A stretch of 64,000 nucleotides of DNA. Origin: JACOMS01 sp964352785 (GTDB lineage: Bacteria > Pseudomonadota > Alphaproteobacteria > Caulobacterales > Maricaulaceae). The DNA is taken from positions 248,001 to 312,000 of the forward strand of contig CAYGTI010000001.1 in NCBI GenBank assembly GCA_964352785.1, given 5' to 3'. The translations under genes and the position numbers were made by a program. This document shows, one piece after another, positions 55,273 through 63,613 of the stretch; the stretch's first letter is position 1, and each line of letters opens with the position of its first letter. The notes below the pieces were generated by a model. It was given only the letters and a program-made list of their open reading frames with translations, had not been told where the DNA came from and ran no database searches.

Positions 55273-56172
55273 TTAAAGGTCTATTAAGTGTTCATAAATT
55301 TTGCGAAGACCATGGACAGAAGCCTGCTGCCCGTCATAGACCTCAGCCTCGCCGCCCAAGTGACGAATAGCTTCAGCGTAAAAACTTGCGGGACCTTGCC
55401 CCCCAATAACACTTATTTTTTTTTCTGCCGTATTATTAAATGCACTCTCTACATCGGAGCCTATCAAAAGACCCAATAGATAAGACGTTGATTGCGCCTT
55501 ATCATAAACGCCATCAATCTGAAGGGCACGTACAGAAAAAAGTAATTGGTTTAGACTAGTTTGAGTGGCTCCAATATCGACTCCATGTCGAAACTCATTA
55601 CTGATTTGTGCATTATCCGATGCTTCACCGCCGATTAAAATACTATGCTGTGTTAGAATATTGAACAGTTCACCATTAAGACTGGAAACAAAATTATCTA
55701 TTTTGCTGTCCTTTACGTGCACCCATTTAGTATGAGTGCCCGGCAAGCATAACACCCCACCTTCCGCTTTTTGTTGATAAGCCCAGCCAAGAATTTGGGT
55801 TTCTTCGCCTCTCATCACATCCAATTGATGTGTCAGACTTTCGCTCGTTCTGACACCCGGAACGATGTATACGTCCCCGCTCTTTGCGGCAAATGAAACC
55901 ATATGTTGGGATAGCTTAGAAAATTTGGCAGGACATGAAATATACCCGACCTCGCGCCATCCAATATTTGCGCCTACCATACCTGACAATACGGACACCA
56001 TCGGGCCATGGGCCGCCACCCACGGCATTACTGCCTTCTCATAACTTGCTTCTATGTCTTCCGAAAACTTTACGCCCGGGCCTTCGATTTGTTCAATAAG
56101 ACTATCACCCCGATAGAGATAAAAGCGAGCTGAAGTCGTCCCCCAATCTCCAAGTATATGATAGTCCTGCAC
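55273..56172 (-). CDS. dgoK: 2-dehydro-3-deoxygalactonokinase (DgoK-type)
   Basis: A 299-aa sugar-acid kinase of the DgoK type. The GTG at 56172 is chosen because it has the ribosome site GAGGAA and lies 10 bases after the dgoA stop. It shows GDWGTTSARFYLYRG (phosphate loop) at the N-terminus, VLSGMVGANIGW, and LCLPGTHTKWVHV and FNILTQHSIL further on. It phosphorylates 2-keto-3-deoxygalactonate (or a similar 2-keto-3-deoxyaldonate) for the aldolase encoded just upstream. Confidence 0.87.
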   Translation of the reverse strand: MQDYHILGDWGTTSARFYLYRGDSLIEQIEGPGVKFSEDIEASYEKAVMPWVAAHGPMVSVLSGMVGANIGWREVGYISCPAKFSKLSQHMVSFAAKSGDVYIVPGVRTSESLTHQLDVMRGEETQILGWAYQQKAEGGVLCLPGTHTKWVHVKDSKIDNFVSSLNGELFNILTQHSILIGGEASDNAQISNEFRHGVDIGATQTSLNQLLFSVRALQIDGVYDKAQSTSYLLGLLIGSDVESAFNNTAEKKISVIGGQGPASFYAEAIRHLGGEAEVYDGQQASVHGLRKIYEHLIDL

Positions 56173-56182
56173 GAAGATTCCT

Positions 56183-56830
56183 CTATTTCGTAATATCTGG
56201 AATTTGAGCAAGCGCAGCTTTGAAAGCCTTAGCTTTTATCGAAACAGCCTTGGCATCATCACCAGCCTTAAATACAGCAGACCCAAGTCCGAAACCGGCC
56301 GCACCCACAGCAAAATATGAACTCATCTTTTCAGGCGTGACCCCGCCAACAACGAGACAGGGTATAGACGCTGGCAATACAGCCTTCATCGCTTTTAAAA
56401 TTACGGGTGATATAGCCTCGCCCGGAAAGAACTTAAGGCAATCAGCTCCGGCATCAATTGCGGAAAAAGCTTCTGTCACAGTTTGAACACCCGGTGCAGA
56501 TAAAAGCCCGAGAGCTTTAGAACGTCGAATAACGTCTAAATTCGCATTTGGGGATACGATAATCTGGCCGCCCGCCTCATGTACGTCATTGACAGCCGAT
56601 GTACTTAGAACTGTCCCTGCCCCAATAATCGCTCTATTTTCAAAATACTCCGCTAAAAGAGAGATACTTTTTAGAGGGTTAGGGGAATTCAGAGGCACCT
56701 CAATGATACGAAATCCAGCGTCGAAAAGCACTTGGCCGGTATCAAGAGCATTTTCAGGCTTCAAGCCTCGCAAAATCGCAACGCAAGGAAAGGTCTCTAG
56801 AGAGAGTTCAAATGTTGATCTAAGAGTCAT
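56183..56830 (-). CDS. dgoA: 2-dehydro-3-deoxy-6-phosphogalactonate aldolase (DgoA/KDPG aldolase type)
   Basis: A 215-aa class I aldolase taking the ATG at 56830. Motifs are PCVAILRGLKPENAL, RIIEVPLNSPNP (DgoA-like rather than Eda-like), GAGTVLSTSAV, and the Schiff-base Lys in ADCLKFFPGEA. It cleaves the phosphorylated 2-keto-3-deoxyaldonate to pyruvate and glyceraldehyde-3-phosphate. It is the first gene of a minus-strand operon with dgoK and the second PhyH gene, behind the palindrome at 56984. Confidence 0.9.
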   Translation of the reverse strand: MTLRSTFELSLETFPCVAILRGLKPENALDTGQVLFDAGFRIIEVPLNSPNPLKSISLLAEYFENRAIIGAGTVLSTSAVNDVHEAGGQIIVSPNANLDVIRRSKALGLLSAPGVQTVTEAFSAIDAGADCLKFFPGEAISPVILKAMKAVLPASIPCLVVGGVTPEKMSSYFAVGAAGFGLGSAVFKAGDDAKAVSIKAKAFKAALAQIPDITK

Positions 56831-56983
56831 ATTCGTTCGATTCGTCAGGACCGTCATCCAGCACAAGCGTAATAAGGCCCGAAAAAGTCACCAACACTAA
56901 ATTATAAACTCTCATGCCTACGCACATTACTGATATAGCGAAGACTATACCCCGCTGAAGTGGAAAATATGCTTTCATTGCAT

Positions 56984-56995
56984 ATTGTCAACAAT
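56984..56995. promoter_or_regulatory. ATTGTnnACAAT palindrome (site 6 of 7), between dgoA and the dehydratase
   Basis: ATTGTCAACAAT sits in the divergent gap (56831-57126) between dgoA and the sugar-acid dehydratase gene, about 150 and 130 bases from their starts. Confidence 0.6.
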
Positions 56996-57126
56996 TAACT
57001 ATTTTAATTTGAAAAAATATGTTTATGTTGCAACAGACAAACAAAGCTAGGGTTTAGAGTCTTTGTCCGCAAATGAGGCAATATAAATACCTATGACTAG
57101 CAAGAGAAGCAAAGAAGCGGCCTAAT

Positions 57127-58248
57127 ATGCAAACTGCCTTAAAAGAAGAAAAATTAGCGACCAGCACAATCGAAAAAGTTGAGGTCCAGCTTTTTAAGGT
57201 ACCGTTGGCAGAAGTTTTAACTGACGCTAAACATGGCGACCATACACATTTTGAATTGGTCACGGTTACGCTTACTGACAATGAAGGCATTCAAGGCACC
57301 GGATACACTTACACAGGCGGTAAAGGCGGCAGGGCTATCGTTGCTATGATTGAACACGACTTAGCGCCTATGATTGCAGGACAGAACGCTGATAATATCG
57401 ACGCTATATATGATGAAATGCAATGGCATATTCATTATGTTGGTCGCGGCGGCATCGCATCTTTTGCTATTTCTGCAATCGACATCGCTCTCTGGGATAT
57501 TAGGGGTAAAAAAACAGGACAGCCTCTATGGAAAATGGCAGGCGGAGCATCCGATCGCTGCAAAGCTTATTGCGGGGGTATAGACCTCAACTTCCCTCTT
57601 CCAAAGCTTCTTCGTCAAACACAAGGTTATCTTGACCGTGGTTTCAATGGCGTAAAAATTAAGGTGGGGCAGCCCAGCCTAGAACAAGATGTCGAGCGGG
57701 TCCGTGCTGTCAGAGCTTTAATCGGACCCGACATAGCCTTCATGGTTGACGCCAATTATTCAATGACGCGTGATGAGGCCATAGCCGCAAGCCATGCCTT
57801 TGCCCCATTCGACATATTGTGGTTCGAAGAACCCATTATACCGGATGATTATCAAGGCTACGGACATATTGTTGATAAAACAGGCATGCCATTAGCCATG
57901 GGTGAGAACCTTCACACAATTCATGAATTTGAATATGCATTCGAGCAATCAAAACTCGCCTTTATTCAGCCAGATGCCTCAAATTGCGGCGGCATTACTG
58001 GCTGGCTACGTGTCGCAGAACTATCTCGTGAACATGATATCCCAGTCTGTAGTCATGGCATGCAGGAATTACACGTCTCACTCGTCTCCGCCCAGTCCAA
58101 TGCGGGATGGATAGAAGTTCACTCTTTCCCCATTGATGAATACACGACACGGCCTCTCATTACCGAAAATCAGCTCGCCGTGGCGTCGAACGAACCAGGC
58201 ACGGGCGTCACATTCGATTTAGACAAACTCTCGCCATTTCTTACATAG
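57127..58248 (+). CDS. Enolase-superfamily sugar-acid dehydratase
   Basis: A 373-aa member of the mandelate racemase/muconate lactonizing group. Lys177 and Lys179 form the KxK motif (GVKIKVGQ). Metal ligands are Asp208, Glu234 and Glu260 (MVDANYS, WFEEPI, AMGENLH), and the Asp283/His310 dyad lies in QPDASNCGG and CSHGMQ. These match acid-sugar dehydratases of the galactarate/talarate/galactonate type. It probably converts an aldonate to the 2-keto-3-deoxy acid used by DgoK and DgoA. It leads a plus-strand run with two dehydrogenases and a phosphatase. Confidence 0.85.
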   Translation: MQTALKEEKLATSTIEKVEVQLFKVPLAEVLTDAKHGDHTHFELVTVTLTDNEGIQGTGYTYTGGKGGRAIVAMIEHDLAPMIAGQNADNIDAIYDEMQWHIHYVGRGGIASFAISAIDIALWDIRGKKTGQPLWKMAGGASDRCKAYCGGIDLNFPLPKLLRQTQGYLDRGFNGVKIKVGQPSLEQDVERVRAVRALIGPDIAFMVDANYSMTRDEAIAASHAFAPFDILWFEEPIIPDDYQGYGHIVDKTGMPLAMGENLHTIHEFEYAFEQSKLAFIQPDASNCGGITGWLRVAELSREHDIPVCSHGMQELHVSLVSAQSNAGWIEVHSFPIDEYTTRPLITENQLAVASNEPGTGVTFDLDKLSPFLT

Positions 58249-58273
58249 AAAAACATTAGAAAGCCTTTCTCCA

Positions 58274-59305
58274 ATGACAATTGACGCCTCCTTTTACTGC
58301 GGGAACAAAACGTTCTCCGTTGAAAAAAAAACGACGCCTAATCCCGAAGCCGGACAGGTCCAAGTCGATGTGGCTTATTGCGGCCTATGCGGCACAGACA
58401 TACATATCTTCCATGGTAACATGGATGGCCGAACAGGCGATCACCGTATTATCGGGCATGAAATGTCAGGGACTATATCCAAAGTTGGCGACGGGGTTGA
58501 TGGAATTCAAGTTGGCCAGAATGTAGTTGTGCGCCCACTCGATCATTGCGGCGAATGTCCAACCTGCCAACGAGGTTACGAACATATTTGCCAAAACCTA
58601 AAGTTCATTGGCATTGATACCGACGGTGCACTGCAAGAAAAATGGAACGTTCCCGCTCATACGATTCATATTGTACCAGACGGACTATCTTTGCAGCACG
58701 CCGCTTTGGCCGAGCCTCTTGCGGTGGCCTGTCATGACGTCAAGCGCGCACGCGTATCTAGCGGGAATGATGTATTAGTTATCGGCGGCGGGCCAATCGG
58801 TATGCTTATAGGAATGGTCGCGCGGCAAGCTGGGGGCAAGGTGGTCATATCCGAGATAAATGAAACGCGTCTTCAGATTGCACAAGAGCTGGGCTTTGAA
58901 ACAGTTAATCCTAAAAACGTCAACGTCGCAGAAAGCTTGATGAAAGCAACGGGGACAAAAGGTATGGATGTTGTATTTGAAGTCTCCGGCACGCAGCCCG
59001 GAGTTGATCTTATGTCAGCAGCCGCGGCCCCGCGCGCCCGCATATGCCTGGTCGCAATTCACTCCAGCAAACCCAATGTAGATTTATTCCAATTCTTTTG
59101 GAAGGAACTGGAGCTTTTAGGAGCGCGTGTTTACGAACCCGAAGACTATGATCAGGCCCTTAAATTACTGGCAAACGGCGATATAGAAGCTGACACCATC
59201 ATTACAGACCTACGGGACCTGGACGAAGTTGGTGATGTACTGGCTGATCTCACATCCAACCCTAAAATGCTCAAAACACTTATTCGTGTCGGCGCGGAGG
59301 CTTAA
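58274..59305 (+). CDS. Zinc-dependent sugar/polyol-type dehydrogenase (MDR)
   Basis: A 343-aa medium-chain dehydrogenase resembling threonine, sorbitol and gulonate dehydrogenases. Catalytic zinc residues are in CGLCGTDIHIFHG and GHEMSG, structural cysteines in CGECPTCQRGYEHIC, and the nucleotide fold at GGGPIGMLIGM. It probably oxidises a hydroxyl group of the sugar or sugar acid. It starts 25 bases after the dehydratase and is followed by the SDR after 2 bases. Confidence 0.85.
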   Translation: MTIDASFYCGNKTFSVEKKTTPNPEAGQVQVDVAYCGLCGTDIHIFHGNMDGRTGDHRIIGHEMSGTISKVGDGVDGIQVGQNVVVRPLDHCGECPTCQRGYEHICQNLKFIGIDTDGALQEKWNVPAHTIHIVPDGLSLQHAALAEPLAVACHDVKRARVSSGNDVLVIGGGPIGMLIGMVARQAGGKVVISEINETRLQIAQELGFETVNPKNVNVAESLMKATGTKGMDVVFEVSGTQPGVDLMSAAAAPRARICLVAIHSSKPNVDLFQFFWKELELLGARVYEPEDYDQALKLLANGDIEADTIITDLRDLDEVGDVLADLTSNPKMLKTLIRVGAEA

Positions 59306-59307
59306 TC

Positions 59308-60078
59308 ATGAGCAGTGAACCCGATTTCGACCTATCAGGGAAAATTGCCTTAGTCACTGGTGCCAAACGGGGTATTGGGCGCGGTATGACCGAAGCTCTA
59401 GCAGCGGCAGGCGCCGATATAATTGGGGTGAGCGCCACGCTTGAACTCGAGGGAAGTGATGTTGAAAAAGCGGTGGTGAATTCTGGGCGATCTTTTCACG
59501 CTTATCAATGTGACTTTTCAGACCGAAGTGCACTCCAAGACTTTTGTAAACAAATTCTGAAAGATCACCCGCAGATTGACATCTTGGTCAATAATGCTGG
59601 CACAATCAAACGCGCCCCTGCCGCTGAACACCCCGACGACCTTTGGGACGAAGTCATCGAAGTAAACCTTAATGCACAATTTGTTCTTTCACGGGAAATT
59701 GGCGGCTCTATGATTAAGCGCGGTAGCGGCAAGATAATCTTCACCGCGTCACTTCTGACCTATCAAGGCGGCATCACCGTGCCAGGCTATGCTGCGTCCA
59801 AAGGCGGCATCGGGCAACTCACTAAAGCCTTGGCTAATGAGTGGGCCTCTAAAGGCGTTAATGTTAATGGGATTGCCCCTGGATATATCAGCACCGATAA
59901 CACCGAAGCCCTCAGAAACAATCCTGAACGCTATAATTCTATTCTAGAACGGATACCTGCGGGCCGCTGGGGAGACCCAGCAGACTTTGGAGGCCCAATT
60001 GTGTTTTTAGCTTCGGACGCTTCCAATTATGTCCACGGAACTATCCTGACAGTCGATGGCGGTTGGATGGGAAGATAG
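59308..60078 (+). CDS. kduD: KduD-like short-chain dehydrogenase
   Basis: A 256-aa SDR with cofactor motif GAKRGIGRG, NNAG at the expected place, and active-site YAASKGGIGQLTKAL followed by APGYISTDNTEALR. The last two are typical of KduD, which reduces 2-keto-3-deoxy-5-keto-gluconate to 2-keto-3-deoxygluconate with NAD(P)H. In this cluster it may work on a related keto sugar acid together with the preceding MDR enzyme. Confidence 0.83.
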   Translation: MSSEPDFDLSGKIALVTGAKRGIGRGMTEALAAAGADIIGVSATLELEGSDVEKAVVNSGRSFHAYQCDFSDRSALQDFCKQILKDHPQIDILVNNAGTIKRAPAAEHPDDLWDEVIEVNLNAQFVLSREIGGSMIKRGSGKIIFTASLLTYQGGITVPGYAASKGGIGQLTKALANEWASKGVNVNGIAPGYISTDNTEALRNNPERYNSILERIPAGRWGDPADFGGPIVFLASDASNYVHGTILTVDGGWMGR

Positions 60079-60088
60079 AAGTTAGAGT

Positions 60089-62473
60089 ATGACAAATTTA
60101 CAGAGACGATATTTCCTAAAGGCTCTTTCTGCAGGGGTTAGCCTATCGGTTCTTCCAAGTTGCGCCTCTGAAAATGCAGCGAAGCGAAAAACAAGCACTT
60201 CAATATCTCCCATTACATTTCCAAAGAACCAAACATCTCACTGGCTGGGACAGGATCTCTGGGCGAACCGACTGCAAGACTGGAAATTAAACAACGGACG
60301 TATAGACTGTCTCAATGGCCTACCAGATTCACACGTCCGCACGGCACATATTCTAACCCGTTCATTAAGTGACAAACACGCGCCCTCACGCATACGCGCG
60401 ACGATAAATAATCTTGAAACAGGTAAGTCAGGTTTTGGTGGATTTCTACTTGGGGCTGGCGGCGGCGAAATAGACTATCGCAGCGCCGCACTTATTCACT
60501 ACGGCGCTGGGAAAAATGGCGGTGTATTAGCTGTTATTGATAATAATGGGCGGTTGAGTTTCAAAGACTTTTCCAACTCGGCCAAACCTTTATCTTTTGA
60601 TCAATATGCCATCAATGAGGAACGTCAAAACGAAGGTCTCACGGCATTTCGTAGCGGCAATAAATCTATCGTCTTAGATTGCCATATTGACCCGGTCGGG
60701 ACGGATGAATTCGACCTCAGACTCATAGCTTATGATGCTGATAGCGGTGAAGAATTATCATTCATTGTAAAAACAGGATTGCCAGCATCGCTGCTTCAAG
60801 GAAACATTGCCTTCGCCTCATCTCCAATAGGCGACGAAGGCGCTCGGTTTGGGTTCTCTGACCTTGGCACTGGTGGCGCGAAAATATCGAAGCATGAAAA
60901 CCGCTCCCTTGGCCCCGTCTTGGGGTGCCTACATAGCTTAAACCGCAATGTGATGAAGCTTACCGCCCAATATATGCCTATTGATCGCTCTATCTGGGGG
61001 GAAGCAAGACTAGACTTTAAAAGGACGACCTCAAAGACATGGACGACCGGCCCCATTTCCGAGGTCGGCGATGGTTATGTGGCCCTTTTCAGGTTAGATG
61101 ATTGGAATTCTGAAGTCGATTTCGATTATCGTATTGTGCAGCCATCTAAACCCGGGGATGTTCTGTTTGCGGGGCAAGTAATGCGCGACCCAGCAGCCTC
61201 ACGTCCGCTAAAAATTGCACTTCATTCTTGCTTACTTCCAACATCGCGTCCGATTGACCGCCCGACCTATAAACCCCAGAACAGTCTGGAAGAAAATTAC
61301 GATCGCTATTCCCAAAAAAGCCTCGTTTTTCCGCACAAAGAACTGACCAATAATTGTGATGCGCATGACCCGGATATTTATGTCTTTTTAGGTGATCAAT
61401 ATTACGAGACTTTCCCAACGCGCTATGGCCGGGAAACTGAATATCGTAAACTTGACACACTCTACCGTTGGTATCTATGGCTATGGACATTTCGGGATAG
61501 CATCAGGAGTCGCCCCTGCATTGTCCTAGCTGACGACCACGACATTTTACAAGGCAATATCTGGGGCAATGGCGGCGACGCAACACTCGGCCCGACTGAA
61601 GAAGACGGCGGCTATAAATACGACAAAGGCTTGGTACGCATGGTCTATCGTATGCAATGCAGCCATAATCCTGATGGTTTTGATCCAACGCCAATCATGT
61701 TTGATATTCCAGTCACCTATGGAAGTTTTGTTTACGGAGCAACAAGCTTCGCTTTTGTCGAAGACCGCAAATGGAAAACACCGCCTAACGCCAATAAGGG
61801 TGTACCTATTACTCAGATGACAGGAAACCTATTGGGTGAACGGCAAGAAACCTTTCTCAAAGCCTGGAAGGATATGGATCCGGGACTTCCTAAAATATGC
61901 CTCACGGCCTCAATTTGGGGATCCCCTCAAACAGATGCGGAGCTAAAACCGCTGATTGATTATGATGCCAATGGTTATCCACCCGATGGCCGCACAAAGG
62001 CTGTTGAATTATTACGCGACGCGAATGCTATCGCTCTTGCAGGGGATCAACATCTAGGCATGGTTGCAAGGCAAGGTGTGAATGATTATGAAGATGGCCC
62101 TGTTTTCTTTGCAGGGCCCGCAGGGGCGGCCTTCTGGCAACGTTGGTTCGAAGGACGCGGCATTCTCGAAAACCCGCTCGGCGACAATAAAGACTCGGGT
62201 AATTTCACCGACTGTTTCGGAAATAAAATGCGGGTAATGGCTGTCGCCAACCCCAAAATGACCCATGCTGAATTTAATGCAGCAAACGCTGGATGGGGGT
62301 ACTTTGTCGGTGACAATGATCTTAAAAGTGAAGGCTATGGCCTCGTTAGAGTCGACCATTTCTCCAAAGCTTTTATCATGGAATGCTGGTCATGGGATGC
62401 TGACCCTGCCAAAGATAAGCAATTCTATGGATGGCCGTTATCCGTGCCCTTTAATAAAGCCGGAAAAGCATAG
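60089..62473 (+). CDS. PhoD-like metallophosphatase with Tat-like signal
   Basis: A 794-aa exported protein. The N-terminus RRYFLKALSAGVSLSVLPSC has a twin-arginine-like motif and a possible lipobox Cys. An N-terminal beta-rich region (about 40-350) precedes a PhoD-type domain with metal residues in VFLGDQYYETFP, VLADDHDI and ALAGDQHLG. The family hydrolyses phosphate esters or diesters with Fe and Ca. It is the last gene of the plus-strand run and converges on the SMP-30 gene with a gap of 4 bases. The reason for a phosphatase here is unclear; an anchored substrate or a changed specificity is possible. Confidence 0.78.
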   Translation: MTNLQRRYFLKALSAGVSLSVLPSCASENAAKRKTSTSISPITFPKNQTSHWLGQDLWANRLQDWKLNNGRIDCLNGLPDSHVRTAHILTRSLSDKHAPSRIRATINNLETGKSGFGGFLLGAGGGEIDYRSAALIHYGAGKNGGVLAVIDNNGRLSFKDFSNSAKPLSFDQYAINEERQNEGLTAFRSGNKSIVLDCHIDPVGTDEFDLRLIAYDADSGEELSFIVKTGLPASLLQGNIAFASSPIGDEGARFGFSDLGTGGAKISKHENRSLGPVLGCLHSLNRNVMKLTAQYMPIDRSIWGEARLDFKRTTSKTWTTGPISEVGDGYVALFRLDDWNSEVDFDYRIVQPSKPGDVLFAGQVMRDPAASRPLKIALHSCLLPTSRPIDRPTYKPQNSLEENYDRYSQKSLVFPHKELTNNCDAHDPDIYVFLGDQYYETFPTRYGRETEYRKLDTLYRWYLWLWTFRDSIRSRPCIVLADDHDILQGNIWGNGGDATLGPTEEDGGYKYDKGLVRMVYRMQCSHNPDGFDPTPIMFDIPVTYGSFVYGATSFAFVEDRKWKTPPNANKGVPITQMTGNLLGERQETFLKAWKDMDPGLPKICLTASIWGSPQTDAELKPLIDYDANGYPPDGRTKAVELLRDANAIALAGDQHLGMVARQGVNDYEDGPVFFAGPAGAAFWQRWFEGRGILENPLGDNKDSGNFTDCFGNKMRVMAVANPKMTHAEFNAANAGWGYFVGDNDLKSEGYGLVRVDHFSKAFIMECWSWDADPAKDKQFYGWPLSVPFNKAGKA

Positions 62474-62477
62474 TTGG

Positions 62478-63446
62478 CTAAAAGTTCAAGCCTTTAGTTT
62501 TGGTCTGTACTCGCAGTAAGCTATCATGCGCCGTAATAAAGAGCGTTGAACCGTCTTCGCCAAAGGTACAATTGGAAGTGGATTTTCCCGTTGCGATACG
62601 GCCCAACAAAGTTCCGTCAGGTGATAAAATTGCCACTCCGCCTGCGATAGTAGCGAATAAGTTGCCATGAACATCGACCGTCATTCCATCTGGCAAGCCG
62701 GGGTCTCCGGCATCGCAAAACTCAATGCAATTATAGAAGACCTCCCCTTGGCCAATATAGCCCTGAGGCCCAACTTCAAAGCGTTTAATAACGGGGAACG
62801 CCCTATCTGATTGGGATACGTAAAACACGCTTTCATCATGTGAAAAAGCCAACCCATTCGGAAAACTCATGTCTTTAATTTCGGCTGAGACAACACCGCT
62901 TAGGCTCACTCGATAAACGCCGCAAAAATCAAGTTCCCTGCCCTGATAAGTTTTTTGATTTTTAAGGCCGAAAGGAGGGTCGGTAAAATATATTAGCCCT
63001 TCACTTGAACAGATAACGTCATTGGGACTGTTAAACGGTAAGCTGTTGAAAGAACTCGCAACCGCTTCGCGGGCATCAGTTTGCAAATCAATTATGTCCA
63101 CCGTCCGGGCGTCTTGATTGCAGATAAGAAGCTTATCATCTTCAGTCATCCATAAGCCATTTGTGCCTGGGCTGGCATATTCATCTATATTTCTTTCTTG
63201 GCGGCCTGCTGGAGCATATGCTGTCTTTAGACCATCTTTTACATCCCACGTGTGTATGCGGTTGTTGGGAATATCTGAAAAATAAAGATGCTGGCGTTTT
63301 GGGTCCCAAGCTGGCCCTTCGGTCCAAGCGAAACCATCAGCGACACACCCTATCGGTGATACCGGATCAATAAGGCAATGTAATGCAGGCTCAAAAACCT
63401 CTATTGAACCTATAAGCGAATAGGGACTGCTGACGGGTGGGGACAT
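62478..63446 (-). CDS. SMP-30/gluconolactonase-family lactonase
   Basis: A 322-aa six-bladed propeller protein. Metal ligands are suggested by AWTEGPAWDPKRQHLYFSDI, FNSPNDVICSSEGLIYFTDP, FPNGLAFSHDES and PDGMTVDVHGNL. No signal peptide is evident. It hydrolyses aldonolactones to aldonates, the step after aldose oxidation and before the dehydratase. It is transcribed away from the palindrome at 63510 and from the MFS transporter. Confidence 0.87.
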   Translation of the reverse strand: MSPPVSSPYSLIGSIEVFEPALHCLIDPVSPIGCVADGFAWTEGPAWDPKRQHLYFSDIPNNRIHTWDVKDGLKTAYAPAGRQERNIDEYASPGTNGLWMTEDDKLLICNQDARTVDIIDLQTDAREAVASSFNSLPFNSPNDVICSSEGLIYFTDPPFGLKNQKTYQGRELDFCGVYRVSLSGVVSAEIKDMSFPNGLAFSHDESVFYVSQSDRAFPVIKRFEVGPQGYIGQGEVFYNCIEFCDAGDPGLPDGMTVDVHGNLFATIAGGVAILSPDGTLLGRIATGKSTSNCTFGEDGSTLFITAHDSLLRVQTKTKGLNF

Positions 63447-63509
63447 GGTTTTCTCAAAAGTTTACAATTTTCATATTAGTAACGCACTCAACTCGCCCTC
63501 ACAATGTTA

Positions 63510-63521
63510 ATTGTTGACATT
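63510..63521. promoter_or_regulatory. ATTGTnnACAAT-like palindrome (site 7 of 7)
   Basis: ATTGTTGACATT, one mismatch at the last arm, is preceded by AATGTTA exactly as at 41181. It lies in the divergent gap between the lactonase and the MFS transporter. Confidence 0.55.
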
Positions 63522-63613
63522 ATCAGCAATTACGCCGAAACAGAATACCATAAAATAAGGGGAATAGCTGGGATTTGCATGTATACATGACCAGCAATAT
63601 AAGGTGCTACTCC

